NCBI RefSeq assembly: GCF_025699125.1
Contig: NZ_JAILWC010000001.1
Coordinates: forward strand, 62,001-126,000
Source of the DNA: Nitrosopumilus sp.
GTDB taxonomy: Archaea; Thermoproteota; Nitrososphaeria; Nitrososphaerales; Nitrosopumilaceae
DNA: 64,000 nt
Reading direction: 5' to 3'
Under the pieces are notes generated by a model. The model searched no databases and had not been told where the DNA came from. It saw nothing but the letters and a program-made list of their open reading frames with translations. Below are positions 1 through 6,772 of the stretch, piece after piece (the first letter of the stretch is position 1; each line of letters starts with the position of its first letter). A program made the translations under genes and the position numbers.

Positions 1-362
1 TCGTAACAAACTAATTGTTCAATAAACATTATCTTTCCTTTTGTAATTAATCTTAGTTTTCTTTTAAAAGACAGATCGATATTTGTTCTTCTTTGCAGCA
101 GTTGAATTGTTTTCCAAGTTAGGTGTCTTCCTTTTCTGTCTCTGTCAAAAAGTATGATGAGGTTTTGATATTTTGCAACGCTGTCTGTAAAGTCTATCAT
201 TCCTTTAAACTTGTGAAATTCTAACACTCTTCCAGAATATCCTAACTTTCTCAATGCATCAGTGTCCCTCTTTCCTTCTACAACAACCACGCTTTTTTCC
301 TTTGAGTTCAATTGAAAAACAAAATTTTTCAATTCCCTAATTTCTTGTTCGGAAACTAACAC
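1..362 (-). CDS. TOPRIM-domain protein, partial (C-terminus outside the window)
   Basis: The minus strand reads from a GTG at 362 to the window edge without a stop, giving about 120 residues. The translation holds a TOPRIM fold: VVVEGKRD (catalytic Glu) near residue 22 and an LFDRDRKGRH Asp-x-Asp motif near residue 70. This resembles the small archaeal/RNase M5-like TOPRIM proteins that act on RNA or DNA phosphodiester bonds. It is divergent from the glutamine amidotransferase at 413, with about 50 bases between them. The exact substrate cannot be told. The call is of a domain, not a named enzyme. Confidence 0.75.
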   Translation of the reverse strand, partial: MLVSEQEIRELKNFVFQLNSKEKSVVVVEGKRDTDALRKLGYSGRVLEFHKFKGMIDFTDSVAKYQNLIILFDRDRKGRHLTWKTIQLLQRRTNIDLSFKRKLRLITKGKIMFIEQLVCY

Positions 363-412
363 ACAAACTAAACTTGTTTTAACATATTAAGCACTTTTGC
401 TAATAGAAAATA

Positions 413-1096
413 GTGTCTGATGTTTTACTTGTACAGAATACTAGGATTGAAGGCTCTGGATATCTTGGTGAACTCCTTAAAGAAGATGGGTTTGAAATCA
501 CCTCTGTTAATGCCAAACACGAACGACTACCTGAAAAAAAATTCTCTCTAGCAGTAATTTTAGGTGCGCCTGAAAGCGCAAATGATGACTTGGTATATCT
601 TAAGGCTGAACAGAAACTAATCAAAGACTACGTTCAAGAAAACATTCCTGTATTGGGGATATGCTTGGGTTCCCAATTAATTGCAAAAACTTTTGGTGCC
701 AAAGTATACTCTGGGCCTAAAAAAGAAATTGGATTTTACAATGACTTGAAAATATCTAATGATTCTCCATTATTTTCAGGCTTTACAAATCCATTCACTG
801 TATTTCATTGGCATGGTGATACATTCGATTTACCTGAAGGTGCAATCAGATTAGCCTCATCTGAAAATTATCTCAATCAGGCATTTCAATACAAAAGCGC
901 AATTGGGTTGCAATTTCATTTGGAAGTAAATGAGGAGATGGTGAATTTGTGGCTTGACAATGCTGAGGAAAAACTTCAAAAAATTTCATATATTGATCCA
1001 CAAAAAATTCGATCAGATATTGTTGAAAATATTTCGACTGTAAAATCAAATATGAATAATTTTTACAACAATTTCAAATCGTCATTTGCCCTTTGA
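413..1096 (+). CDS. Class I glutamine amidotransferase (GuaA-type domain protein)
   Basis: This 227-residue protein is a stand-alone class I glutamine amidotransferase. The nucleophile elbow GICLGSQ carries Cys84, and FHLEV near residues 168-172 supplies the catalytic His169 and Glu171. Such proteins release ammonia from glutamine, or hydrolyse other gamma-glutamyl bonds, and are often annotated as GMP-synthase-like. It starts at GTG 413. The last 45 residues form a helical tail beyond the domain. No synthetase partner is adjacent, so the acceptor substrate is unknown. Confidence 0.85.
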   Translation: MSDVLLVQNTRIEGSGYLGELLKEDGFEITSVNAKHERLPEKKFSLAVILGAPESANDDLVYLKAEQKLIKDYVQENIPVLGICLGSQLIAKTFGAKVYSGPKKEIGFYNDLKISNDSPLFSGFTNPFTVFHWHGDTFDLPEGAIRLASSENYLNQAFQYKSAIGLQFHLEVNEEMVNLWLDNAEEKLQKISYIDPQKIRSDIVENISTVKSNMNNFYNNFKSSFAL

Positions 1097-1121
1097 CCAA
1101 AGTTTAACATAGATAAAGTTA

Positions 1122-1286
1122 TTATTTTTCACGCTTTGGTTTTGAATGAGCTTTAATCATGTGTTTTTTGGTCCTTTCAGGATCGGTAAATTCCATGTTA
1201 CAGATTTTACACGTGTTTGAAAAAGTTGTTTCTCTTTTTAGTATATTTTTCACCACACTTTTGTTAAATGAAATCTTTGTTTTCAT
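1122..1286 (-). CDS. Small single C2H2 zinc-finger protein
   Basis: A 54-residue basic protein with one C2H2 finger: C-x2-C (CKIC) followed 12 residues later by H-x4-H (HMIKAH). Single-finger mini-proteins of this type are common in thaumarchaea and presumably bind nucleic acid or protein. A palindrome TTAACATTGTTAA ends 36 bases upstream of the ATG, with a TATA-like CTTATAATC between. A second C2H2 mini-protein at 3650-3805 has the same arrangement. The function is inferred only from the motif. Confidence 0.65.
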   Translation of the reverse strand: MKTKISFNKSVVKNILKRETTFSNTCKICNMEFTDPERTKKHMIKAHSKPKREK

Positions 1287-1321
1287 GATAAAATCCTGAA
1301 TTTATGATTATAAGGCATTGC

Positions 1322-1334
1322 TTAACATTGTTAA
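1322..1334. promoter_or_regulatory. Palindromic operator-like site (copy 1)
   Basis: TTAACATTGTTAA is a perfect inverted repeat around a single central base. It lies between the zinc-finger gene (minus) and the winged-helix gene (plus), just upstream of a minus-strand TATA-like box. It matches four other sites at 2206, 2557, 2747 and 3841. Confidence 0.6.
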
Positions 1335-1386
1335 TCCATCAAGACTAGCAACAATAGTTAAAGTCCCATAAAACATACAATCAATA

Positions 1387-1722
1387 TTGGCAGAATCCAA
1401 AAAATACAGAGATCGAATTTACATTGTAAAAGACATTATTCTCACACTATCTGAATATGGGGAGTTGAATCAGACTTCGTTGTTTAGTTTTTGCGGATTA
1501 AACATTACAAAACACAAAGAGATCTTAAATAATTTGGAAGAAAATGACATCATACAAAGAACAGAGACAGTAGAGGGAAAAAGGATCATTACTATTTTCA
1601 AAGTTACTCCTAAGGGCATGAATTTTTGTCATGAAATACTAGAACCATATGAGCAATTATTCCCAAGAAGCGGAAAATCTTCTGATCCCTCAGTAAATCT
1701 AGGTTGTTTATTCTTCGTCTAA
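1387..1722 (+). CDS. Winged-helix DNA-binding protein
   Basis: A 111-residue protein with an archaeal winged-helix pattern. Helices lie around residues 10-55 (VKDIILTLSEYGELNQ, then TKHKEILNNLEENDII). A beta wing with KRIITIFKVTPKGMNF follows at about 65-80, the usual place of a TPKG wing end. It starts at TTG 1387; no ATG precedes the domain. It is the only obvious transcription factor inside the 1.3-3.9 kb cluster of TTAACAATGTTAA sites, so it is a candidate to bind them (inference). Its 3' end overlaps the convergent membrane-protein gene by 15 bases. Confidence 0.65.
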   Translation: MAESKKYRDRIYIVKDIILTLSEYGELNQTSLFSFCGLNITKHKEILNNLEENDIIQRTETVEGKRIITIFKVTPKGMNFCHEILEPYEQLFPRSGKSSDPSVNLGCLFFV

Positions 1723-2091
1723 ATGAAATTTAGACGATATGTCCTTGTCCAAATCATCTCGTTTTCGCAGATAGTTGGTGTATCTTTGGTTCCAGTTGCT
1801 AAGCGAGCGAAATTGCTGTATGCCTGCAACCAGCCAAATTCCAGAAGTGACCAATACGGCAGTCAGCAAAACTGTCAACAATATTGCAAATTCACCTTCA
1901 TTTTCTATCAAATGAAGGAATTTTGGATGTGTCATCATGTATAGCGATATTCCAATGGCAAGTGGGGCTAAAATTACTGCAGAAAATGAGACGCCTAACA
2001 TCAATCCCCTGAGTTGCTGAATTTTTTCAATGAATAAATCCATTGAGCTTAGAATATTGTTGTGGTTATCTGACATATTCTTCCTCATCAA
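1708..2091 (-). CDS. Small membrane protein with two transmembrane segments
   Basis: A 127-residue protein with an amphipathic N-terminal region, two hydrophobic segments (about residues 29-52 and 68-90) and a charged C-terminal tail (RKRDDLDKDISSKF). I do not recognise a family. The start is either ATG 2091 or the ATG five codons later (2076). It overlaps the preceding small frame 2066-2167, so the two may be translationally coupled. Confidence 0.6.
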   Translation of the reverse strand: MMRKNMSDNHNNILSSMDLFIEKIQQLRGLMLGVSFSAVILAPLAIGISLYMMTHPKFLHLIENEGEFAILLTVLLTAVLVTSGIWLVAGIQQFRSLSNWNQRYTNYLRKRDDLDKDISSKFHLDEE

Positions 2092-2167
2092 TATTTAGGA
2101 AAATTTGTTTTATGTGTTTTGAATTTTTCATGAATGGTAAAACAGCATATTCTTCAAGCAGTCTCAT
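2066..2167 (-). CDS. Possible 33-residue small protein
   Basis: ATG 2167 opens a 33-codon frame with balanced, protein-like composition (MRLLEEYAVLP... ending DEEEYVR). It ends inside the start of the membrane-protein gene. A TATA-like CTATATAC and the palindrome at 2206 lie upstream at the same distance as for neighbouring small genes, which supports a promoter here. It could instead be the leader of the membrane-protein transcript. Confidence 0.35.
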   Translation of the reverse strand: MRLLEEYAVLPFMKNSKHIKQIFLNIDEEEYVR

Positions 2168-2205
2168 TTCTACTCTATAATCAATTTGAAGTATATAGGA
2201 AATAC

Positions 2206-2218
2206 TTAACAATGTTAA
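2206..2218. promoter_or_regulatory. Palindromic operator-like site (copy 2)
   Basis: TTAACAATGTTAA lies between the minus-strand unit starting at 2167 and the plus-strand small gene at 2238, so it could serve both. It is 38 bases from the minus-strand ATG. Confidence 0.6.
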
Positions 2219-2237
2219 TTCAGTTTTATTAGAAATT

Positions 2238-2354
2238 ATGCCAATCACTAGTATGAAGAAAAAAGTAGAGGTGGAGGATGATGATTTGGATAAAAGAAAT
2301 GAAGACTGGTGGAGGTTGGAAAAATCCCAGATAGGGAGGAGGCGATTTTGTTAG
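2238..2354 (+). CDS. Small charged protein, 38 residues
   Basis: ATG 2238 to TAG 2354 encodes a highly charged peptide: an acidic stretch (VEVEDDDLDKR), then NEDWWRLEKSQIGRRRF. It begins 20 bases after the palindrome at 2206-2218 and ends 2 bases before the zinc-ribbon gene, so the two probably share a transcript. No family is recognised. The high charge and the tight spacing are the only support. Confidence 0.4.
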   Translation: MPITSMKKKVEVEDDDLDKRNEDWWRLEKSQIGRRRFC

Positions 2355-2356
2355 AT

Positions 2357-2560
2357 ATGACTTTTTGTTGCAAAGGGATATGCGAAAACTTGGAATTAAC
2401 TCCAGTTCCAACTTCGTTGCGCTACCAATTAGGACATAAGAGATGTACAATGTGTTCTATTTTTGTTGAAACAAAAAAACTGAGATGTCCATGTTGTGGT
2501 GTACGTCTAAGAACTAAATCACGAAACAAGAAACACTCTGAAGAAGAATTATCTAATTAA
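2357..2560 (+). CDS. Thaumarchaeal mini zinc-ribbon protein (GIC/GHKRC family), copy 1
   Basis: A 67-residue protein from ATG 2357. It carries KGIC near the start, RYQLGHKRCTMC at about 33-44 and CPCCGVRLRTKSR near the end, giving two zinc-binding Cys pairs and a basic tail. Paralogues at 38668-38874 and 50728-50913 share the same order: GIC, PVP/VGI, RY, (G/E)xKRCxxC, CxCC, LRxxxR. Function is unknown; nucleic-acid binding is likely from the basic tail. A longer frame opening at GTG 2309 is rejected because the paralogues start at the equivalent of 2357. Its stop codon lies inside the palindrome at 2557. Confidence 0.7.
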   Translation: MTFCCKGICENLELTPVPTSLRYQLGHKRCTMCSIFVETKKLRCPCCGVRLRTKSRNKKHSEEELSN

Positions 2561-2569
2561 CAATGTTAA
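2557..2569. promoter_or_regulatory. Palindromic operator-like site (copy 3)
   Basis: TTAACAATGTTAA overlaps the stop codon of the zinc-ribbon gene and lies 36 bases before ATG 2606. TCTAAATA between them is a TATA-like match. Confidence 0.6.
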
Positions 2570-2604
2570 GCATTATCTAAATACTAATTTCTCAATAATT
2601 AATT

Positions 2605-2723
2605 AATGCAGAAGCAACTACTCCAAATGGGAAATAATACCTGTATTGCTACCCTTGACACATGTCCTAGTTTTCGTTGTATGCCTCTAAATAAGAAGTA
2701 ATATTTCCAATTGCTTCTGCATT
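2605..2723. repeat. 13-bp perfect inverted repeat enclosing a 93-base segment
   Basis: AATGCAGAAGCAA at 2605-2617 is the exact reverse complement of TTGCTTCTGCATT at 2711-2723. The left arm includes the start codon of the 31-codon frame at 2606. The arms could pair in RNA as a long-range hairpin or be ends of a tiny mobile element. I see no target duplication beside the arms. Confidence 0.55.
2606..2701 (+). CDS. Possible 31-residue cysteine-containing small protein
   Basis: ATG 2606 to TAA 2701 encodes 31 residues with three cysteines in the second half (NTCIATLDTCPSFRC). It has the same upstream arrangement as the DUF1059 gene: palindrome, TATA-like box, then ATG at about 37 bases. It sits inside a 13-bp inverted repeat. 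Either a peptide or a structured RNA is possible. Confidence 0.35.
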   Translation: MQKQLLQMGNNTCIATLDTCPSFRCMPLNKK

Positions 2724-2746
2724 GTATTTTCTAAATTACTCTATAG

Positions 2747-2759
2747 TTAACAATGTTAA
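2747..2759. promoter_or_regulatory. Palindromic operator-like site (copy 4)
   Basis: TTAACAATGTTAA precedes the DUF1059 gene by 37 bases. CTATATTA directly downstream is a good TATA box, so the palindrome occupies the BRE/upstream position. Confidence 0.65.
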
Positions 2760-2796
2760 CTGAACTATATTACTAACAAATTTCCAAAATTACTCA

Positions 2797-2961
2797 ATGA
2801 CAAAGTTAAGATGTGGAGATTATGGGTTTGAGTGCGATTTTGTCTCAGAAGGAGAACTAGAGAAGGTATTATCTGAGTTTGGAAAACATACTGAAGACGA
2901 ACATGGAATAGATTATTCAAAAGAAGCACTAATGCAGTTAATCCTGAGAAAAACTCGTTGA
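2797..2961 (+). CDS. DUF1059 family small protein
   Basis: A 54-residue protein from ATG 2797 matching the DUF1059 pattern: an N-terminal L-x-CGDYGF-x-CDF strand pair, a GELEKVLSEFGKH helix, EDEHG, and a final helix. Members are widespread small archaeal/bacterial proteins without a known activity. The two conserved cysteines (CGD and CDF) are present. It lies directly behind a TTAACAATGTTAA site and a TATA box and 22 bases before the DUF106 gene, so both may be cotranscribed. Confidence 0.75.
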   Translation: MTKLRCGDYGFECDFVSEGELEKVLSEFGKHTEDEHGIDYSKEALMQLILRKTR

Positions 2962-2983
2962 ATGAATTTGAAGTGACGGTTTC

Positions 2984-3640
2984 ATGGTTGAATGGATAGA
3001 TCATAATGCCATATTGTTATTACTAGATTCTATTTTCTTGCAAGGGGATAATGGCGGAATTTTTGGGTTTCTTGGACAAAATAGAGGTGCACTGGGCAGC
3101 GATGATCCAATTGTGAAGGGTCTAATTCCAACATTATTTGGCGTTACAGGGTTTGGAATTGTACTGAATTTTTTTAATTCCACCGTCAGGAAAAAATTAG
3201 TTGATCAGACAAAGCTGAATCGCATAATGAAGGAAACGAAAGCTTGGCAAAAAGAGAGAATGGATGCAATGAGGGCAAAAGATCAGGCCAAAATTACTCA
3301 ACTGAACAAAAAATCATCTTACATGAACAAGATGTCCATGGAGATGATGCAGATGAACATGAAGCCAATGATGATTACGTTTGTGCCATTAATCTTGATT
3401 TTCTATCTTGTACTGCCACAGCTATTTGCACACACAGTTGCATTGTCCCCCATTTCACTGAATGTTTTTCCGGGAGATTTCTTTCATCTCACATGCACTG
3501 TATCGCAAGCAATGGAGGAAGGCAATGTATGCTATGGTCATGAAAATGCATTATATCTCTGGGCATGGTATTTTCTCTCATCCATTTCATTTAGCGGAAT
3601 TATAATGAAAGTGACTAAAACCTCGATGGGATTGTCTTAG
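2984..3640 (+). CDS. DUF106 / EMC3-TMCO1-YidC-like membrane protein
   Basis: A 218-residue protein of the archaeal DUF106 family, the Oxa1-superfamily relatives of EMC3, TMCO1 and YidC, thought to help insert membrane proteins. A first transmembrane segment at about 50-65 (FGVTGFGIVLNFF) precedes a coiled coil rich in Lys, Glu and Met (about 70-130, MNKMSMEMMQMNMKPMM). Two further transmembrane segments follow (about 130-150 and 190-212). A methionine-rich cytosolic coiled coil is typical. Start is ATG 2984. Thaumarchaea often have another DUF106 gene in the ribosomal region, so this may be an accessory copy. Confidence 0.8.
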   Translation: MVEWIDHNAILLLLDSIFLQGDNGGIFGFLGQNRGALGSDDPIVKGLIPTLFGVTGFGIVLNFFNSTVRKKLVDQTKLNRIMKETKAWQKERMDAMRAKDQAKITQLNKKSSYMNKMSMEMMQMNMKPMMITFVPLILIFYLVLPQLFAHTVALSPISLNVFPGDFFHLTCTVSQAMEEGNVCYGHENALYLWAWYFLSSISFSGIIMKVTKTSMGLS

Positions 3641-3649
3641 TTTGGAAAT

Positions 3650-3805
3650 TCAATCCTCACTTCTAAAAGACCATTTTAGTTCGCCACTCCTTTTCACAAA
3701 TTCTTCAGGCCTAACTTTGCTATGATTAGTTTTGATGTGGGACATGTATGTTTCAAGTGATACATAGTTGTTTTTGCACAGGGGGCAAGTTTTACTAAAT
3801 ACCAT
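3650..3805 (-). CDS. Small single C2H2 zinc-finger protein, second copy
   Basis: A 51-residue protein with CPLC and, 12 residues on, HIKTNH, forming one C2H2 finger, then a charged tail. It resembles the mini-protein at 1122-1286 in length and organisation, and a TTAACAATGTTAG site again lies 36 bases upstream of the ATG. It is convergent with the DUF106 gene, 9 bases between stops. Confidence 0.65.
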   Translation of the reverse strand: MVFSKTCPLCKNNYVSLETYMSHIKTNHSKVRPEEFVKRSGELKWSFRSED

Positions 3806-3840
3806 GAGGACTATTGGTGAAATTTACTTTTAGTCTTTCC

Positions 3841-3853
3841 TTAACAATGTTAG
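3841..3853. promoter_or_regulatory. Palindromic operator-like site (copy 5, one mismatch)
   Basis: TTAACAATGTTAG differs from the perfect palindrome at the last base. It lies 36 bases upstream of the minus-strand zinc-finger ATG. A TATA-like GTATATATG also follows on the plus strand, where no gene is visible. Confidence 0.5.
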
Positions 3854-3884
3854 TTATTGTATATATGCTTGAATCTATGATGAT

Positions 3885-4316
3885 TTAATCCAGATCTGAA
3901 ATTAGTTCTTTTATTTTCTGTTCTATTTGATCACGAATTTCTCTAACCTTTTCAATTGGTTTGTCTTTAGGATCTTCGATGTTCCATTCTAACATTTTTG
4001 GAATCATTGCGGTGGGACAAACTTCTTTATTCATACATCCCATGTTTACTGCCTTTGTGCTGGTTCTTATCATGTCTTCTGATATTCCCTTTGCTCTGTG
4101 TGTCGACATGTCAATTCCTACTTCGTTCATTGCTTGAATTGCGAGTGGATTGACGTATCCTTTTGGTTCAGTTCCTCCGCTGATTGCTTCGTATTTTTCT
4201 GGGGCGTATTTATTAAAAAACGCTTCAGCCATTTGACTTCTGCCAGAATTTTCAACACATGCAAACAGAATCTTTGTTTTAGATTTTGGTTTTTTAAACA
4301 ATCCCATATCTATCAC
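3885..4316 (-). CDS. arsC: Arsenate reductase, low-molecular-weight phosphatase type
   Basis: A 143-residue protein with the LMW phosphatase P-loop C-x5-R (Cys20, CVENSGRS). It also has DPKD near residue 115, the general-acid Asp region, and further cysteines at about 94 and 100 (NMGCMNKEVC). This layout fits thioredoxin-coupled arsenate reductases that reduce As(V) to As(III). The frame begins at GTG 4316, overlapping the arsM stop by 4 bases; ATG 4307 is the alternative start. Being cotranscribed with arsM supports the arsenic role over a tyrosine phosphatase. Confidence 0.85.
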   Translation of the reverse strand: MIDMGLFKKPKSKTKILFACVENSGRSQMAEAFFNKYAPEKYEAISGGTEPKGYVNPLAIQAMNEVGIDMSTHRAKGISEDMIRTSTKAVNMGCMNKEVCPTAMIPKMLEWNIEDPKDKPIEKVREIRDQIEQKIKELISDLD

Positions 4317-5071
4317 TTTATTGCCCTAACCACAAGACTAGATATTTCTCTTCCATTGATTTTTTCTCCATCCATGTATTTTCTTTCTTCTAGGATTTCG
4401 ATTTTTTCAAATCCTGCTTGTTTCATACACGAAAGATAGTTTTCTTTTGTTAGCGCACCATCAATACATTCACACCATTGATCCGAATTGATTTCTTCTG
4501 GGTGTAGTTCCACATTAGTAATCAAGTCAGAAATCACCATTCTTCCATTACTCTTTAAAATTCGAAAGATTTCTTTGAATGCATTTGTTTTGTTTGTTGT
4601 TAGATTAATAACACAATTACTGATCACTGCATCTACAGAATTGTGATCCAGTGGGATGTTTTCTTCAATGTCTCCTTTCTTAAACTCGACATTGGAATAA
4701 TTCCCTCTTAATGCATTTTCTCTAGCTTTTTCTAACATTTGGTCTGTCATGTCAATTCCGATTGCCTTTCCTGAATCTAGCACTTTTTTTGAAGCCAAAA
4801 AGATGTCAATCCCTGCACCTGAACCCAAGTCTACTACAATTTCGCCTTCCTTCAGGCCAGCATGGTTTATTGGTGCTCCGCATCCAACACCCAAAATTGC
4901 TTCTTGAGGGATTGATTCAAGTTCTTCTTGATCATATCCTATCAGCTTTGTCGCATCAATTGGAGAATCTCCCTTTTTACATTCTCCTGGCATACAACAA
5001 CAGTCATCATTTCCAGACATTACTATCTTGGAATACCTTTTTTTGATATCATCTTTAATTGAATTTTTCAT
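4313..5071 (-). CDS. arsM: Arsenite methyltransferase
   Basis: A 252-residue SAM-dependent methyltransferase from ATG 5071. Motif I is DLGSGAGID (81-89). The cysteines expected for As(III) binding are present: Cys64 in GVGCGAP, Cys153 in ISNCVINL, and a WCEC pair at 200-202. There is also a Cys-rich N-terminus with DDCCCMPGEC. It methylates As(III) in the cytoplasm. An open frame continues upstream to 5170, but that part would cross the operator and is probably untranslated. It is divergent from the HxlR regulator, with a palindrome between. Confidence 0.9.
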   Translation of the reverse strand: MKNSIKDDIKKRYSKIVMSGNDDCCCMPGECKKGDSPIDATKLIGYDQEELESIPQEAILGVGCGAPINHAGLKEGEIVVDLGSGAGIDIFLASKKVLDSGKAIGIDMTDQMLEKARENALRGNYSNVEFKKGDIEENIPLDHNSVDAVISNCVINLTTNKTNAFKEIFRILKSNGRMVISDLITNVELHPEEINSDQWCECIDGALTKENYLSCMKQAGFEKIEILEERKYMDGEKINGREISSLVVRAIK

Positions 5072-5073
5072 AC

Positions 5074-5096
5074 AATAGTTTACTAGGTAAACTATT
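5074..5096. promoter_or_regulatory. Palindromic operator between arsM and the HxlR regulator
   Basis: Arms AATAGTTTAC and GTAAACTATT are exact reverse complements separated by the 3-base spacer TAG. The site touches the arsM start (ATG at 5071) and is 38 bases upstream of the regulator ATG, so a protein bound here could block arsM and repress its own gene. Confidence 0.7.
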
Positions 5097-5134
5097 AAAG
5101 TTGTCAAGTATAAACCATTGAAGTAAGTGTAACT

Positions 5135-5515
5135 ATGGAAACTAAAGGAAAAAAACTGCCCGTACTTCAAAATAAATGTGAATTTGCAGGGTACGATGCA
5201 TCAAAATTACTAAAAGAGACGTCTACAATTAGAAATTTAATTACAAAAAGAGCAACACTCGAGATTCTATTTCCATTATGTTGCACAACACAACCAATAA
5301 GGCACAAGCAGTTCAAAGAATCCCTTAAGGGAATCAGCAGTAAGACATTATCCACAAGACTGGCTGAATTAGTTTCTGAAGGCATATTGAAAAGAGAAAC
5401 ATTTGCGGAGATTCCACCACGTGTAGAATACAGATTGACCAAAAAAGGTCAAGAACTAATTGAGTCTATAACTGATCTTTTACAATGGATGCAAAAATGG
5501 TCCAAATCAAAATAA
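5135..5515 (+). CDS. HxlR-type winged-helix regulator, candidate arsenic sensor
   Basis: A 126-residue protein with an HxlR/MarR-like winged helix: RATLEILFPLCC, then ISSKTLSTRLAELVSEGIL as recognition helix, wing FAEIPPRVEYRLTKKG and C-terminal helix. It is not the canonical ArsR family, although it occupies the ArsR position. The vicinal LCC pair around residues 48-50 and a Cys near 15 could bind As(III); this is inference. It probably acts on the palindrome at 5074-5096. Confidence 0.75.
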   Translation: METKGKKLPVLQNKCEFAGYDASKLLKETSTIRNLITKRATLEILFPLCCTTQPIRHKQFKESLKGISSKTLSTRLAELVSEGILKRETFAEIPPRVEYRLTKKGQELIESITDLLQWMQKWSKSK

Positions 5516-5789
5516 TTGATGGCCCAACCTTCCATGCCTTTCACTTTTATGGTCTTAAAGTTTAACAAAATTGATTATGAAATAATGGTTAGTCTGAGTC
5601 ATAGATTGGCTCATGATCTGGGTCTTGTATGTTCAGATGGTATAGTATTGCGTTTCTATTTGACATCATACATGATTAGAGTTTTTAATATTTGAATAAT
5701 GCCCCTATACTTTGGTATGCCTTACATGTAATCAATGATTATCATGGGCTCTTACATTATGTCAACAGACTATGAGTTATGGTAAAATT

Positions 5790-6160
5790 TTGTTTATTTT
5801 TGCTACTGTTGATAACCGTTACCAAATGAAAAGTTCAGCAACAAACAGAATCTATGATCTTCAACGATATTCCTGTAAAGTATGTAGGAAAAGATTTTCT
5901 TTTAATTTAGGATATGAGAAAATGAGGGTTTCCCCACAAGTGGTAACCTCAGCCCTCCAACTATACCGGGGAGTCCCTCAAAAACGTTCAGAAGTTCACA
6001 AGGCTTCAGTGTGGATGCTGCTCACTTTACTGTCTGCAAGTGGATAAAACACCTTGTGAATATCCACTTGGACAGTATGGTGCTACAAGTTGGTGGCTCA
6101 CAGAGGACAGACGAAATTTGTAGTGTTGAGATAAAGGGAAATACGAGTGGATTACATTAA
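5790..6160 (+). pseudogene. Decayed IS transposase (zinc ribbon plus DDE-type fragment)
   Basis: Translation fragments in successive frames line up as one damaged transposase. The first is YDLQRYSCKVCRKRFSFN with a zinc-ribbon CKVC, then MRVSPQVVTSALQLY. After a shift comes TGESLKNVQKFTRLQ, and after a second shift VDAAHFTVCKWIKHLV and QRTDEI. That order is typical of IS6/IS240-like archaeal transposases just before the first catalytic Asp (RTDE). The rest of the DDE domain is missing and no terminal repeats are visible. It is surely inactive. Confidence 0.75.
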
Positions 6161-6191
6161 TTCAGACCATTGGCAAAGAGATTCAATAGAT

Positions 6192-6210
6192 CATGTAACA
6201 ATGTTACATG
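6192..6210. promoter_or_regulatory. 19-bp palindrome upstream of a small zinc protein gene
   Basis: CATGTAACAATGTTACATG is a perfect palindrome. Its core TAACAATGTTA is identical to the core of the 1.3-3.9 kb sites. It ends 40 bases before ATG 6250, like the other copies, and would overlap an alternative ATG at 6208. Confidence 0.55.
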
Positions 6211-6249
6211 AGGTTTTTGTATGAGAAAAAGCATGACAAATTAGACAAA

Positions 6250-6375
6250 ATGGAAAAGATTTGCTGTGTATGTGGAAAAGAGTTTGAAAATCGTTCTACT
6301 GACTTTTGTTCACGAGAATGTGCTTGTGAAAGTTCAGAAGACCTAGTTTTACATACTGTGCCAAAAAATAATTAA
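6250..6375 (+). CDS. Small zinc-binding protein
   Basis: A 41-residue protein (or 55 residues if ATG 6208 is used) with CCVCGKEF, then FCSRECACE, giving a four-cysteine zinc site of the type seen in treble-clef mini-proteins. ATG 6250 is preferred because the upstream ATG lies inside the palindrome. It overlaps the tail of the convergent small zinc gene by 4 bases. Confidence 0.55.
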   Translation: MEKICCVCGKEFENRSTDFCSRECACESSEDLVLHTVPKNN

Positions 6376-6500
6376 TTCTCGTGTCTGCATTCTTCACAAT
6401 GAAGCGATTTGTCATAAGGAACCAATCCCATTTTCATCAGATATTCTACGGATGTTGCCAATTCATAATGTTCATGACAATTTGAACATGGAATTTTCAT
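6372..6500 (-). CDS. Small CxxC...CxxC protein
   Basis: A 42-residue protein with CSNC near the start and CEEC near the end, separated by a helix (YELATSVEYLMKMG). This is a zinc-ribbon-like mini-protein. ATG 6500 is used; MII could extend it to 6509. No family is recognised. The 270 bases on from its start to the response regulator hold no clear gene. Confidence 0.55.
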   Translation of the reverse strand: MKIPCSNCHEHYELATSVEYLMKMGLVPYDKSLHCEECRHEN

Positions 6501-6772
6501 TATTATCATAACATCATAAAATAAACATAAGGAATAGTCTATATTTTTTGAACAGACAATACTTTTTCATATCATCCTGAAAAACGGAAATTATGAGCCA
6601 GGGTTACAGTTCTTTTTTGTGTATTGTACGGCAATATTTTTTCAAAAACCCATGACTTGAAAGAATCAACCTCGGATCTTGCATTTTCGATCATCTTAAT
6701 ATACCTCATTTTAATTGATTTGTTCGTTTTATTCAAACTCAATTACTTATTTTGATTATTTCTCATAAAATC

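Noticed and set aside
2309-2356. Longer start for the mini zinc-ribbon protein at 2357
   Set aside because: Paralogues at 38668 and 50728 begin at the position equal to ATG 2357, and the extra codons overlap the upstream small gene.
2605-2723. Insertion sequence or MITE call for the inverted repeat
   Set aside because: No target duplication and no second copy were seen in the window, so it is kept only as a repeat.
5072-5170. N-terminal extension of ArsM
   Set aside because: It would run through the operator palindrome and the start of the divergent regulator gene; ATG 5071 fits the family length.
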